Below are positions 9,760 through 20,959 of a stretch of DNA of 64,000 nt, one piece after another. A program made the translations under genes and the position numbers. The notes below the pieces were generated by a model, which searched no databases, had not been told where the DNA came from, and saw only the letters and a list, made by a program, of their open reading frames with translations. Position 1 is the stretch's first letter. The number at the start of each line of letters is the position of its first letter. Source of the stretch: Armigeres subalbatus (taxonomy: Eukaryota > Arthropoda > Insecta > Diptera > Culicidae); assembly GCF_024139115.2 (NCBI RefSeq), contig NW_026943225.1:62001-126000 (forward strand), written 5' to 3'.

Positions 9760-12085
9760 ACATAATCATCGTGAATATACTTCCTGCACTGGGTCACTTT
9801 TTGCAGATTATTGGGTAGGAGGAATGACGCCCCGGTTTGACGGAGGATGGAAAATATGTGTCCCATCACAAAAAGGGCGATAAGCTGGCGATTGTAGCAA
9901 CGTCGCGCAATCACAGTTATCCTGGTATAACGCACGCCTATCAAGGTACTTCTTCCAATTTTATGCCCGTCGACTAGCACCAATTGCAGAGAGAGTTCGT
10001 GGGGCCAGTACCAAAGGCGGGTTTTGGGCGACCGCTCCACCACGGACCAGGATGTTCGCCATTCGCCAAGTACTCGCAAGAAATGCCGTGGATACAACGT
10101 GCCCACACATCATCTATTCATCGACTTCAAAGCCGCATATGATCACAATCGGATCTTGATCAGCTATGGCATCTAACGCACGAACACGGATTTTCGGATA
10201 AACTGATTTACGGTTGATCAAAGCTTGTGACGATGGATCGGGTGATGTGCGTAGTTCAGCGAGTTTCAAGGGCATTCCTCGAGTCCCTTCGAAACCCGCA
10301 AATAAGGGGTGCTTGGTGGCCTTGTCACTGCTTCTGCCTCATAAGTAGGAGATTAAGGGTTTGATCCCTGGCCCTTTCCAATTTCCTATTAGATAATTTC
10401 GTTAATCATCATAACTCAATCTCTTGCAAATCAAATTCTCATTTATGGGCAAGTATGATTCTAAATATAGTAGAATTGTTATAAAAAAGCTGCCTGTTAC
10501 TTAAGTAGCAGTAAATAAAATGTAAAATAGATTGGTATTCCATTTGTTTTACCCGCATACGAATGCTACTATACGGTCGCTATGCTCGTGCAGGCTCTCT
10601 ATACAAGTAAGAATGTATGAGGTTAATATGCAGAGTATGATGGTGTGGTGAACGTGTGCGTATTATTAGAATTCAATAGCGATTCAAATTCTAATTGTAA
10701 AAAAGAGATCCTATTAGAATTCACTTTAATACTTTCTCATTACTCTAGTACTTCTAAATTCTCATTCATATATTCCTGTCCCATAGATCGCATCACTTAC
10801 CAAAAGTGAATCCAGGTAATATATCCCTTCATACTCAACACCTTTAATATCCTATCCTAAGACTATCGTTGGGAGATGCAGAGGTATACTCGGTCTCCTA
10901 GTAGCAACTTGAGAGTTGAACTAATAATTAACTTCCTTCCCTTGATGACCGTAAGGACGTGGCCGGCGCCGTAATTCGACTTAGTAAAATGCATTGAATT
11001 TCCGAAATTTGCACATTGAAGTAAATGATATAGCTAAACCCAAGCTCATTCAATTTGGTTCCCTGTGCAATTTCGTTCAAGATTCTAGTCAATCACGGAA
11101 GATAGCAACTTCATGAATTGCTTACGGTTATCCTGCTCATGCTCATGCTCATACTCATTCTCAGAGTCCCTTCGAAACCTGCAAAGGGTGATACTGGTCT
11201 TTTTTTCGATGTCTGCCATTGGTCTTTCACCTGTACTGTCATTCAACATCGCTTTGGAAGGAGTAATACTGAAGAGCAGGGATTAACACCGAGTGGTAAC
11301 AATTTTCAATAGAAGTCCAAATCCAGCTATCTTGGCTTTCCGCTGACGACACGCGCAGATATTATGGCACGTAACTTTGAGAAGATGGAGGAAGCCCACA
11401 TCAGACTGAAGAAGGAAGCCAAGACGGATCGGATTAGTCATCAACACGTCGAAGACGATAGTACATGATAGGAAGAGGTTCAAGAGAAGACAATGTGGAA
11501 GCCACCCACCGCGAGTTTTCATCGGTGGTAGACAGGAAATCGAGGTGGTAGAAGAATTTGGCCAGGTACTGTAGCCGCCATACCAAACTGGACACAATCT
11601 ACAAACGCTCATCCGGCTAGACCGGTAGTCCTCTTACGGACACGAGACCTGGACGATGCTCGTGGAGGACCAACGCGCACTTGGAGTTTTCACGAAAGGA
11701 AATTGCTGCGTACCATCTATGGTGAGAGGGTGCAGATGACGGACAGTACGTGGAGGAGGCGAATGAACCACGAGTTGCATGAGCTGCTAGAAAGGAGAAC
11801 CATCGATCGTTCACACCGCGAAAATGGGACGACTGCGGTGGAGCCGGTACATGTAGCCAGAATGTCGGACGAAGTATCCCGGTGAAAATGGACTTCTCGA
11901 CAACGATCCGACGGGCACAAGAAGGTGAGGGTGCTGCGCAGCGGGCAAGGTGGATCGATCAGGTGGAAGATGACTTGCGGACCCTCCACGTAAACTTGCG
12001 TGGTTTGGCACGACGTGCAATAGCCATGAGACCGAGCCGAATGGAGAAGACTTTTATATACCGCACAGAGCCACTTCGGCCTTAG
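9760..12085 (+). pseudogene. RTE-like reverse transcriptase, 3' half, split by an insertion
   Basis: Two coding blocks belong to one reverse transcriptase. The first (9760-10302) contains RLAPIAE, a degenerate GRSTTDQ region and, at about 10110-10145, the motif HLFIDFKAAYD that carries the first catalytic Asp. The second (11164-12085) starts within the RRGLRQGD region and continues through KLLRTIYG, WRRRMNHELHEL and QRARWIDQVEDDLRTL, the conserved C-terminus of this family. Frames shift repeatedly. A short AATAAATAATAA tail follows the end at 12085. The catalytic ADDID segment is not readable and is probably lost near the insertion. The 861-bp insertion at 10303-11163 separates the blocks. 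Confidence 0.8.
10303..11163 (+). mobile_element. insertion with tRNA-like head and GCTCAT-repeat tail (SINE-like)
   Basis: This 861-bp segment sits inside the RTE-like reverse transcriptase and is bounded by a 22-bp target-site duplication with one mismatch (10281-10302 and 11164-11185). Its start resembles a tRNA-derived head, with a box-B-like GGTTTGATCCC at 10358-10368. Its end is a short tandem tail of GCTCAT units. A long duplication plus a simple-repeat tail is typical of LINE-driven insertion. It has no coding frame. A related, shorter copy is at about 15225-15600. Its length is unusual for a SINE, so it may be composite. Confidence 0.7.
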
Positions 12086-12190
12086 CTGAATAAATAATAA
12101 TTGTTGCTTTGACGCTAATTAATGAGGAAGCAAATAAATGGAAAATTGAATCCATTTACTCAATGCGTAGTTACTTCTGCCGCTATCAGA

Positions 12191-12243
12191 AAGTCGAGCT
12201 TTGGCATCTGTATATGGAGTCCATATACAGATGTGCTCGACTT
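12191..12243. repeat. near-perfect palindrome (cruciform-capable)
   Basis: Inner arms 12205-12218 and 12220-12233 are perfectly complementary around one base. Outer arms AAGTCGAGC (12191-12199) and GCTCGACTT (12235-12243) also pair, with a short asymmetric bulge between. Confidence 0.8.
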
Positions 12244-14452
12244 CAGGTTAGCGACAATACTCAGTACATCCTAAATGAGCCTGACACCTTAGCACTTTAA
12301 AACATAGCCCTCAAACTTCATCGGTCTAGGCACGGACCTACGGAACACCGGAAAGTGCAACAAAAATTGAAGGAAGCGTTTTGTTCCCTGAATTAATACA
12401 AGTTGGGGTACGGCCCATTTGTTAGGAAGAATGGCTTTGTCAGTAGGGTCGATAGAAGCAGCCGCAGCTTACGGGAACACTTCAGAAGATTGGGCGGCGG
12501 TTTGTAGAGGGTATGTGCAATAAATGTGACGATCCTATAAAAAACAGATTCTTCTAGATGTGTGGAGGACGGCTGAAAATGGCAAATGTAAATCAATACT
12601 TCCATTCACCATCTTCACGATCCACTTTACACCGCGACGGGAAGGAGCAAATCGTCGATTGTGCATCACCTCGCATGGGTTCGGTTTCGCTTCGTAGAAA
12701 CGGTTAGTTTTGCGTCGGGAAGGAGTTTGATCGTTCGATTTAACTTCGTTTCCGTTCGTTTTCGTTCGAGATGCTTGCTGCTAAAGAGGAAAAGCAGCTT
12801 AGTAGCTTAGCTTCAGCGCAAAGTTGCCTGTTAAAAGATTTTTGATGCGCTTGAGCGGTTCATCACGTGATTACGATCGCCAATGATCGCAACAGTTTCC
12901 AGCTGTGTGTGTGCGAAGGCTGATTCACTGGACTAGATGATCGAAAACCTTCGCGGAGGTGTCAGAGTGTGATTGAAGGCTGGATGCACCAGAGGCTCTG
13001 CTAGAGAGAAGTTACGCATTGCTAGATCGATTTGGTTGCTTCTCAAGTCTCTTTAATTTTGCAGAAACCATAATAAAGCCTCTTCCTAACGTCAGTAACT
13101 ACAAAAACCCTATGTTATTCTGGAATTTGATTTATGACTCATAATTTTATGACTCATGGAATTTATGACTCATAAAAACACTTTAGGATTCAAATTTGTG
13201 TTCATCGGTACTTAACTATTTCAGCACATAGCATACATTTTGGAATTGTCATGAATACTTATATTGATTATGACAAAATTTCGTGGAATTTATTCCACAT
13301 CTAAAGAGTATCAAAATTTCAAGTTTTAAAAAAATCGAGATCTTTATGCATTAAGTAATCATGGAAATGCTTGAAAACTTTCAGAAATATACCTTATCGA
13401 ATTTCATTAATAGATAATTCGAAGAAGACTTGAATCTTAGATTCAATTATCCCCATTTAGTAACATGGAGAAGACAAGTTCACACAGACACAGCGTTTTG
13501 AAGCAATCACAGAATCATTGGAAATCAATTGTATTATTCGCGATTTTTTTATGTTAGTTCTAGGACGAATGAGCGATAAACTTAATCAAACAATTTCTAT
13601 TGCAATCCATGCGCACAGTGCTTTAAATCGCCTTTGAAAATTACATCCCACCAGCTGGTGTCGCGGCCCCCTAGACCGAGACTCTAGTTACGCCTATGGC
13701 TGCCAGTGTTTACATTGCTCCGGTCAGTTTTAATCGTTTCTCGGCAAAATAGCTGCTTATATTATGTTTCCGGTTAAAACGAGTGACTGATTTCAAAGTT
13801 ATGTTTAATTGCATTCTATCAACATTTCGGGCTGCTCATGAGCGGAGAAGTGAGTAAAACTTGATTTTTCTATGCCCTTTCAAAGAAGTGAAGTGCAGTG
13901 ATAAGCCCACCGAATAGCGAACGGCTGTTAAATTGGCACGAAACTGCTTATTTACGATAAAATTCGAGCCGAAATTCATAGGACTTTTTGAAGAAACATG
14001 TTCATTATCACGGAAGTGAATAAATAGCTGTGAACAGGTTAGTAATTGAATATTATACTTTTGTTCGATGCTTTCGAATGTTGGTGGGAGAGTGCGGGAG
14101 TTGTGGGGTTGACCGTGGAAGGTCCGGTGCCATATTGACTGCCATCGTGGTACTCCTCCAACCAGAGGCGCCGTCACGTTCTGAGACGTGGGTAGGACAA
14201 ACTGGATTATCAAATCTATTGAATACTTTTAGAGACTTTCCGGAGATGCCCCATTTCTAGAGATTTTTTCGGACATCCTCAGATAAGTTATAAATTCCCT
14301 GTTAAGGCTGTCTTTAAATTTTATAAAATATTTGATGGTCTCAAGCAATTATCACTAACTTCTAAGTACTCGAACTCTTAGAAATATTCGGAAACAGCTA
14401 CGAGCAATCTGTGAAGCTTATGATCGTCCAAAAATCTCTAAGGAGTTCAGTA
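12244..14452. other. no gene seen
   Basis: AT-rich sequence. Minor points only: a triple TTTATGACTCAT motif at about 13130-13175 and a 125-codon minus frame (13836-14213) with no recognisable motif. Confidence 0.4.
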
Positions 14453-14990
14453 CCAGTGACGCATAATAAAAGCCCTTGTCGTTTTCACAAAATGGTCAAC
14501 TTTGGAAATCTAGATCTGATTGCGTGTGAACCAATTTTGCTGAAAATTTGACCAGAGCTCAGATGTAACTTGAATTTTACCTGACCTGAGTTTCGACCAT
14601 ATTGATTCATAGGATAAACAATTATAGCGGTAATACCAGAATTTTTCGAAAAATTTCTTATTTAGATATTTAATTCTATAGGTTGCAAACTGATGACTTA
14701 TTCAGCAAAATCGCGTATTTTGGCATAACAAAAAGTTTGCGGAATATACTTGTACACTAAGAGTTGTAGTTTTCAAGATATTATAAAATCAATTTTGCCA
14801 AAAAAAATCGTTTTGTATTACCGCTTTTTACCCTATGAATCAATATGGTCGACAATTTAGGTGTGGTAAAATTCAAGTTATATCTAAGCTCTGGTAAAAT
14901 TTTTCAAAAATTAGTTCTCACCAATCAGATCTAGATTCAAAGTTGACCATTTTTATGAACAACGCAAGTGGCTTTATTATACAGTCACTG
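14453..14990. mobile_element. MITE with ~180-bp terminal inverted repeats, TA-flanked
   Basis: The first ~180 bp (from 14453) are inverted at the right end (to 14990); termini read CAGTGAC and GTCACTG. TA lies immediately outside both ends (14451-14452 and 14991-14992), the duplication expected for Tc1/mariner-type insertion. No transposase frame. Flanks about 14220-14450 and 15000-15220 show nothing else. Confidence 0.82.
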
Positions 14991-15224
14991 TATTTACAGT
15001 TTTCAGTTTTCTTTCTAACTTCTAAGATTTTATGCAAACGTGGGTATATTTGTGATTGTGAGATTCCAACAAACTCATAGAAGCTTTCAACATTTTTCTC
15101 TCTCATAGGCTTAGGTACTACCAGACATCCGCATAGGCTACAATCATTATAAAATGCTTCATATTCGCATATTTCTACGATTGTTCTCTCATATCTATGC
15201 TTCTTTTCTCAACTTTTGAGACGA

Positions 15225-15600
15225 GCTGGCAGTCATTGACTACCGCTTCTGCCTTATAGACAGGAGGTTTGAAGACTAAACAACTACATCACATAATGTT
15301 AAATAGGCTACATATTTTAGGTGAATCCTCGATCCATACTTTTGGTCATCTACCTTTCCGTGCTAATGTTCGGATTCTGAGGATTTCTCGGTCTCTAGTA
15401 GCAAAATAACCACACTAACATTTCTCTCCTTTCCCAACTGACTGGACCGCAGCTGCTGTCCTTCTTAGTCAATTGGTCGAAACGTAAGCTTTGCCCAAAT
15501 CCAAAAATTTCTATTAGTCTCTTTAGGCTATAGTGTGGATGTGAGCGTGTATGTGTGTACAAAATAGTGTGCCGTACGCGAACACCTTACAGTCTCTTTA
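15225..15600 (+). repeat. second copy of the SINE-like element found at 10303-11163
   Basis: It shares a CCGCTTCTGCCTTATA head block and a TCGGTCTCTAGTAGCAA block with the longer copy, in the same order. It is more degraded and about half as long, and I cannot place a target-site duplication. Confidence 0.5.
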
Positions 15601-15602
15601 AA

Positions 15603-16258
15603 TGTCCCCACAGGTGCGGATTCGCTCGCTGCCCTCATGGGTTCCAATGATGCACTGTTGGTTACTATCAATCCCCTCAAAGCCAACATTTTGTGCTCTC
15701 GCAGGTGCGGATTCGCACTGCTGCCACCTCATGGGTTCCAATGATGCACTGTTGGTTACCATCAACCCCCCAAAGCCAACATTTTGCGCTCGCAGGTGCG
15801 GATTGCACTGCTGCCGCCCTCATGGGTCTCAATGATGCACTGTTGGTTACCTATCAACCCCTCAAAGCAACATTTTTCTCCGCAGTGGATTGCACTGCTG
15901 CCGCCCTCATGGGTTCCAATGATGCACTTTGGTTACTATCAACTCCCTCAAAGCAACATTTGTGCTCTCGCAGGTGCGGATTCGCACTGCTGCCGCCCTC
16001 ATGGGTCTCAATGATGCACTGTTGGTTACTATCAACTCCCCTCAAAGCAACATTTTGTGCTGCAGGTGCGGATTGCATGCTGCCGCCCTCATGGGTTCCA
16101 ATGATGCACCGTTGGTTACTATCAACCCCCCAAAGTCAACATTTTGCGCTCCGCAGGTGCGGATTCGCACTGCTGCCGCCCTCATGGGTCTCAATGATGC
16201 ACTGTTGGCTATCAACTCCCTCAAAGCAACATTTTGTGCTCTCGCAGGTGCGGATTCG
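15603..16258 (+). repeat. ~91-bp tandem repeat, 7-8 copies
   Basis: Units begin near CAGGTGCGGATTCGCACTGC at about 15612, 15703, 15792, 15885, 15971, 16063, 16155 and 16245 and contain CTCATGGGT and GATGCACTGTTGGTTAC blocks. Copies differ by small indels. Overlapping Cys/His-rich frames arise from the repeat and are not considered genes. Confidence 0.85.
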
Positions 16259-17289
16259 CTATACCAGCACCCAGACTGGTCCCAGTTTCGTATTGAAGTA
16301 TTGATTTGTTCCCCAAATACCATTTTCACACACATGAAAAATAGTTTATTTTGGGATACTTGGGTCAGGACTATGTAGTGAATACCAACTTTTATTCACT
16401 TGGATCAGCACAATTTACACAAGTTATAACAGTCACGGAGAAGCAACCATTGAAAAGTTCAATCAGTCTTAGCTAAGTTAAGCTAAGCTATATTCTTGTT
16501 TAGATATTTATATTTTGATTACTTCACCTGTCTGTCTTACAATTCTTATAAATTTCAGAAATTCTCTGAGCCTCCTGAATCAGAAATAATTACGTACTTC
16601 CAAAAATGTTCAACAAATAGGGGAAGACGGCTTTGGCAGGTTTTGTTCTATTATTGTCAAGGAAGGTTTTGTCGACCAAATTTTATGAAATTTGCCACAA
16701 TATTCTTTGATATGCAAATATAGGCAAAATTTGAGTATAATAAGTCATAAAACCCCTGACAATAAGAACAATTCCTGCCAAAACCTCGTTCCCTATATGG
16801 AACAGCAGAAACTATTAGAAACTTAGACTCTTTGGAAAATCTCAATACATCATTAAGAACTTTTTAAATGGAAAGAATTCTTCATACTCTAAGAAGTTTT
16901 CGGAATAGATTTCTCCTTTACAATCCCGGAAACTTGACGACGTCAGTTATACACTATTTAACTGTGAAACGTTTAATGATATTTTTTAGATCTAGAAATT
17001 AAAACAGTATTGATAGTGATTGATCTAGTCTCCATATCCACATGTCCCACCCACCCACTGGCGCCACTGCCTCCAACTATGTCCCAAAGGTAGTTGACAA
17101 ATTCATATACACAGGATTTTGTTTTTACAGGATTTTTTGCGCTCGTAATTTTGATTGTGATTTAAATTTGCCACCAAAATCTTTTCAAGATGTTTAAAAA
17201 TCCTAAATAATTCAAAGAAAATCACATGATAAATAATATGCGATAAACATTTAGGATAGGGATGTGCGTCAGCTAAAGTCTCGCCGCCT
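16259..17289. other. no gene seen
   Basis: AT-rich, no recognisable coding or repeat structure. Confidence 0.4.
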
Positions 17290-17530
17290 ACAGACTCGGA
17301 CAAAACTAGCTCTACATCGTTGATTCGTCCGGTCGCCCTGAATGCGCAGTACGGACTGGACATGTAGTGTGTATACCGAAAGAGACCAGCAAAAGTTTGT
17401 TTAGCAGAGATCCTGCAAGAGGACGTCGGCTTGGGTGGATCCGTACTCGCTGGCTGTGTGCAACGAGGAAATGCGCGTGTGGCCGGTGTGAAGGGAGACT
17501 TGCGATTGGTGCCCAAGAACGAGTGATTTG
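17290..17530 (+). pseudogene. possible RTE-like reverse transcriptase C-terminal remnant
   Basis: In one plus frame a stretch reads RTGHVVCIPKETSKSLFSRD and then GRRLGWIRTRWL. It resembles the conserved tail (xxGHVxRMPxE...GRPRxRW) seen intact at 34640-34780 and 55000 in this window. Only about 80 codons are left. I rate it as a probable but weak relic. Confidence 0.45.
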
Positions 17531-19710
17531 CAATATGACATTACATTTAACTCCGAACAAACGAAGTGTACGATCGGTATGTGCGGGGTATAGGTGGGTA
17601 TATCGGAAATAAGAGAAGCGGTTCAGGCTCACTGTACCACTTTTACTGGTAACTAGAAAGTATAACTCCAGTTTTGTTTATCAAAATACTGTTTCGTACC
17701 CTCACAGATCCTTGGTTGTACAGACACTCTAAATTTACAAAAATAAAGTTTATGTAACTACCATTTTCTGGTAACGTTCATGATATGCATACCCTGCCAG
17801 GGATTTTTGGTTATACTTCCTCTGAGGCGAGCTCGAAAATTCCTTTCGAATATTTCTGAGATTCTAAAACTGAGAAAGAAATAATACTTCAACATGCATT
17901 TGAATAAATTTCTAAAAATTCTTGCGTGTAATGCTGTTTTGCCAGATTATTACATAACTTCTTGTAAACAGGCATGTTAATCGCCGATGATCGCTTATTT
18001 AATCAACATTGGTAAAGCTTACACTTCTTTATCAGTGCAATCACGCGACGGAGCACCTCGTTTCAGTATTTGCATGTGGTGCGCCAAGATCTTGTTTACC
18101 ATAAATTAACTGCCGTCACGAACGTTGTCTTGCAAAATTTTATTCTCGTCAAAAGCGTCAAATATGAATTTTCGCGGGACAGTTCTCCGTCCGAATATGT
18201 TGCTTGCATAATGCGTCAACAACGCCAACGCCTCCGCTTCCGTGGTACAGTCTTTGGGAAATATATGTGCGTAATTAGGCCGAAACAAAATATCGGAAAA
18301 ATTTGTTTCTCTTTTCCAAAAATAGCCCAAAAATCGCTGGTATTCCGGGTGTCTGCTTTTTGAGTGATTAGACACGCTGTAAGTAACGTGACGGAAAGTG
18401 GTTCGATGGCACGGCACGTGGTATGGTCATGGTTTGTCAAGGTTAAGTTTGGCTGTCAATGATCTCAAATTTTGAATAATAGCTCAAATGCGTCATAAGT
18501 GCGATGTAACCGACTTTATTGCACATTCATGTTGGTTTTCTTTAAAAAAATCCAATTTTTCTGCCCGGGCTTTTGTTTAACAAATTTAATTGATCACTAA
18601 TCATATCGAATAGTCCTCACTCCCATAACTGAGAATATCCTACAATAAATGTACGTAACTGATACGAAATGATTTCTGTCTTCCCGTTACGAACAAAATT
18701 ATCACAAGTCAGTCAAAAAGCCGATTGGTGCGGTTATAGGCAGAACCCGATCAAATACTGTTCAATGGCCGTTCTTGGCAATTGCATTGGAATTTTAAGT
18801 AAGTTATTTATGTTTTAGTTCGAGGACTAACTAAAAGCTGACCATGTTTTCAAACCCCAATCAGTGAATCACGAATGCACTGGTTGCCGTTGTCTATTTG
18901 TGACTATCGACCCTATCGCCTTAATGACAGCATAGTGTAATCAACTAATCGGGTTTCGTCATCCCAATCGGAAGTCGGAAAACAAACGCCTCGCGCCGTA
19001 TCGCACGCGACTTTCGTCATGGCGCCGTGCGCCGTGCCCTTCGAAAATATGTTGTCGATTAAAGTTGCTGCGACAACACGTGATTGTTATTGTTTACATG
19101 TTTTCAACCGTTCGCATTGGCGTGTGACGTTGAATTAGTTCATTCGGAAGTAAGGGATTACCCAGCATTGACTTCTGGATTCGTCAATGAAGTATAGTTG
19201 ATTTGATCAGATAGTAGAACTCATTCCAACTTGTGATCAGCAAATTAATGACGAAAACAATGTTGTTCAAATGCACATGGTTTCTAGTGCGTCAATCATA
19301 CTGACAGTGTTCATGGTCATATTTTACCATACAGACAATATTTTCGATTAAGTTCGACATAACGTGGCGTAGTAAACATTGATTCAGATCACTACGTAAA
19401 TTTTTCTGTATTACAAATAGCGCTCAATCCATCATTTGTTTGGGGTTCTAAAGATGAAATAAATTGACTTCTATGGTTGACTTCGGCATCAAGTGGACAC
19501 CGGAACTGGGGAATACACCCCCGGCGCTGGGAGATAGACGGAAAAGAGACGTATTATACCCTACAAGCCAAGTTATCAAGCGCTGTTTCTCTGGAGGACT
19601 CGAGGAAGCTTGCGAATCCGGATTGGTGTTCCTGGGATGCTTTGTTTCTCGACGACGGACAACGGGATTCAAGCCTCCCAGCAGCAGTTTGCACAACCAA
19701 ACCCAACATA
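17531..19710. other. no gene seen
   Basis: Mostly AT-rich. Open frames on both strands at 18070-18440 have no recognised motif. 19464-19710 is more balanced in composition and open in two frames on plus, but I do not recognise it; it could be part of the Jockey-like LINE that resumes after the mariner element. Confidence 0.35.
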
Positions 19711-19924
19711 AAGCTATGTCCATTTAGAATCCGGAATCATTTATTGTATTGCAGCGGACGAAAGTGACCGCTGCAAGAATACTACAGCGGTTTGTTACCT
19801 AGGCGCCCACTTGCTGTGGTATAAATTTCACGAAATTTCGTGCAGCGTGTCAAAATTATTCAGATGGAAGCTGAAAGGCGAGGAAAAGTCTGCACACCCA
19901 CGTTGATAATCCTGCTCATCGACG

Positions 19925-20549
19925 ATGGAACCTACGTTAAAATGGATTCGGATAACTTCCAGCAAAATTTACATCGTGACGGCACGAGGAGTAGTTCCTG
20001 CGAAGTTTAAGTTTGATTTTTGGACAAACTTGCAAAAAACGGATGATTTTGGCAAGGGATATGCAACTGTGGGGCAAAGACCTAAGTGTTTGTGACGAAT
20101 AAGACGATGGACTCGAAGCTGTACAAGGAGGAATGTCTCAAAACCGCGAGTCAACCTNNNNNNNNNNNNNNNNNNNNNNNNNTCCATAAAGCCCATAAAG
20201 GTCCCGTGAAGTTTTGGCCGGATTTGGCGAGTTGCCACTACAGCCGGGAAGTCACCTAATGGTACCGCGATAATAACGAAGATTTCATCGATAAAAACAT
20301 AAATCCACGCAACTGCCCACAGCTCCGGCCCATCAAGACATTTTGGCAGTAATGAAGCGGAAGCTTAAGAAAAGTGGAAAAAGTGGTAAAACAGCTCGGG
20401 TCGCGACTCAGATGACCAAAATGTGGAACAAATGTGCCAAGGAAATTGACTCCGGAGGTGTGCAACTTTTGATGAGAGGAATAAAGAAGAAGGTGCGAAT
20501 TTTCACTAGAAACAAGAAGAAATTATTTGTATCAATAATTTTTCCTTAA
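19925..20549 (+). pseudogene. mariner-type transposase, broken catalytic triad
   Basis: Cut-and-paste transposase remnant. After the gap, the block FWPDLASCHY holds the second catalytic Asp, followed by NINPRNCPQLRPIKTFW. The third catalytic residue should be Glu (LRPIExxW) but is Lys here (AAG). Counting through an in-frame stop, 37 residues separate the Asp from that position, the spacing of the DD37E group described from mosquitoes. Stops occur before and after. The N-terminal helix-turn-helix is not visible. The C-terminal stretch (20350-20549) is basic and open. Confidence 0.78.
20158..20182. other. assembly gap (25 N)
   Basis: Run of 25 N within the transposase remnant. Confidence 0.99.
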
Positions 20550-20959
20550 AGTACAGTGAATTACCCTTGTTTTGATGTATTACCCTTCTTTGTACGTCAA
20601 TCCGTTACCGAGATACAGATGATTTTATTATTCCGGATTCTAAATGGACATAGCTTTATTGTAGGAAACATGAACGCTGTAAGCACAATGAGCTTCCACG
20701 GATACCCCAAACCTATCTTTTTAGGCGGTAAGTCCCATCGGCCATTTTTCGCGCACCCCGGGGACACTAACCCGGGTCATAAGTCTCAACAGATACAGCG
20801 TCCAGGCTCCCCGGGTAGTAAGACCTGCTACTACCAGCATTTTCCTTAGCCTTGTCCAGCTCTTCCTAATGGTCCCGCTTACGGACCCAAACGCCACCTT
20901 GGCCCGACCAATCAAGACTTTCCTTAACCATCACAGCGCTCTTGACGACACCTAAATGG

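Larger units (their letters stand above)
19711..20656 (+). mobile_element. Tc1/mariner-superfamily element (DD37E-like), inactive
   Basis: A 946-bp element with ~27-bp terminal inverted repeats beginning AAGCTATGTCCATTTAG. TA is present on both sides (19709-19710 and 20657-20658). It carries the decayed transposase described separately and a 25-N gap. Length is short for the group, consistent with internal loss. It lies at the 5' edge of the Jockey-like LINE. Confidence 0.85.

Noticed and set aside
12191..12243. microRNA precursor
   Set aside because: The central loop is one base, too tight for a pre-miRNA.
15693..16378. 203-codon plus frame in the minisatellite
   Set aside because: The peptide follows the ~91-bp repeat with indels; no recognised domain and no constraint pattern.
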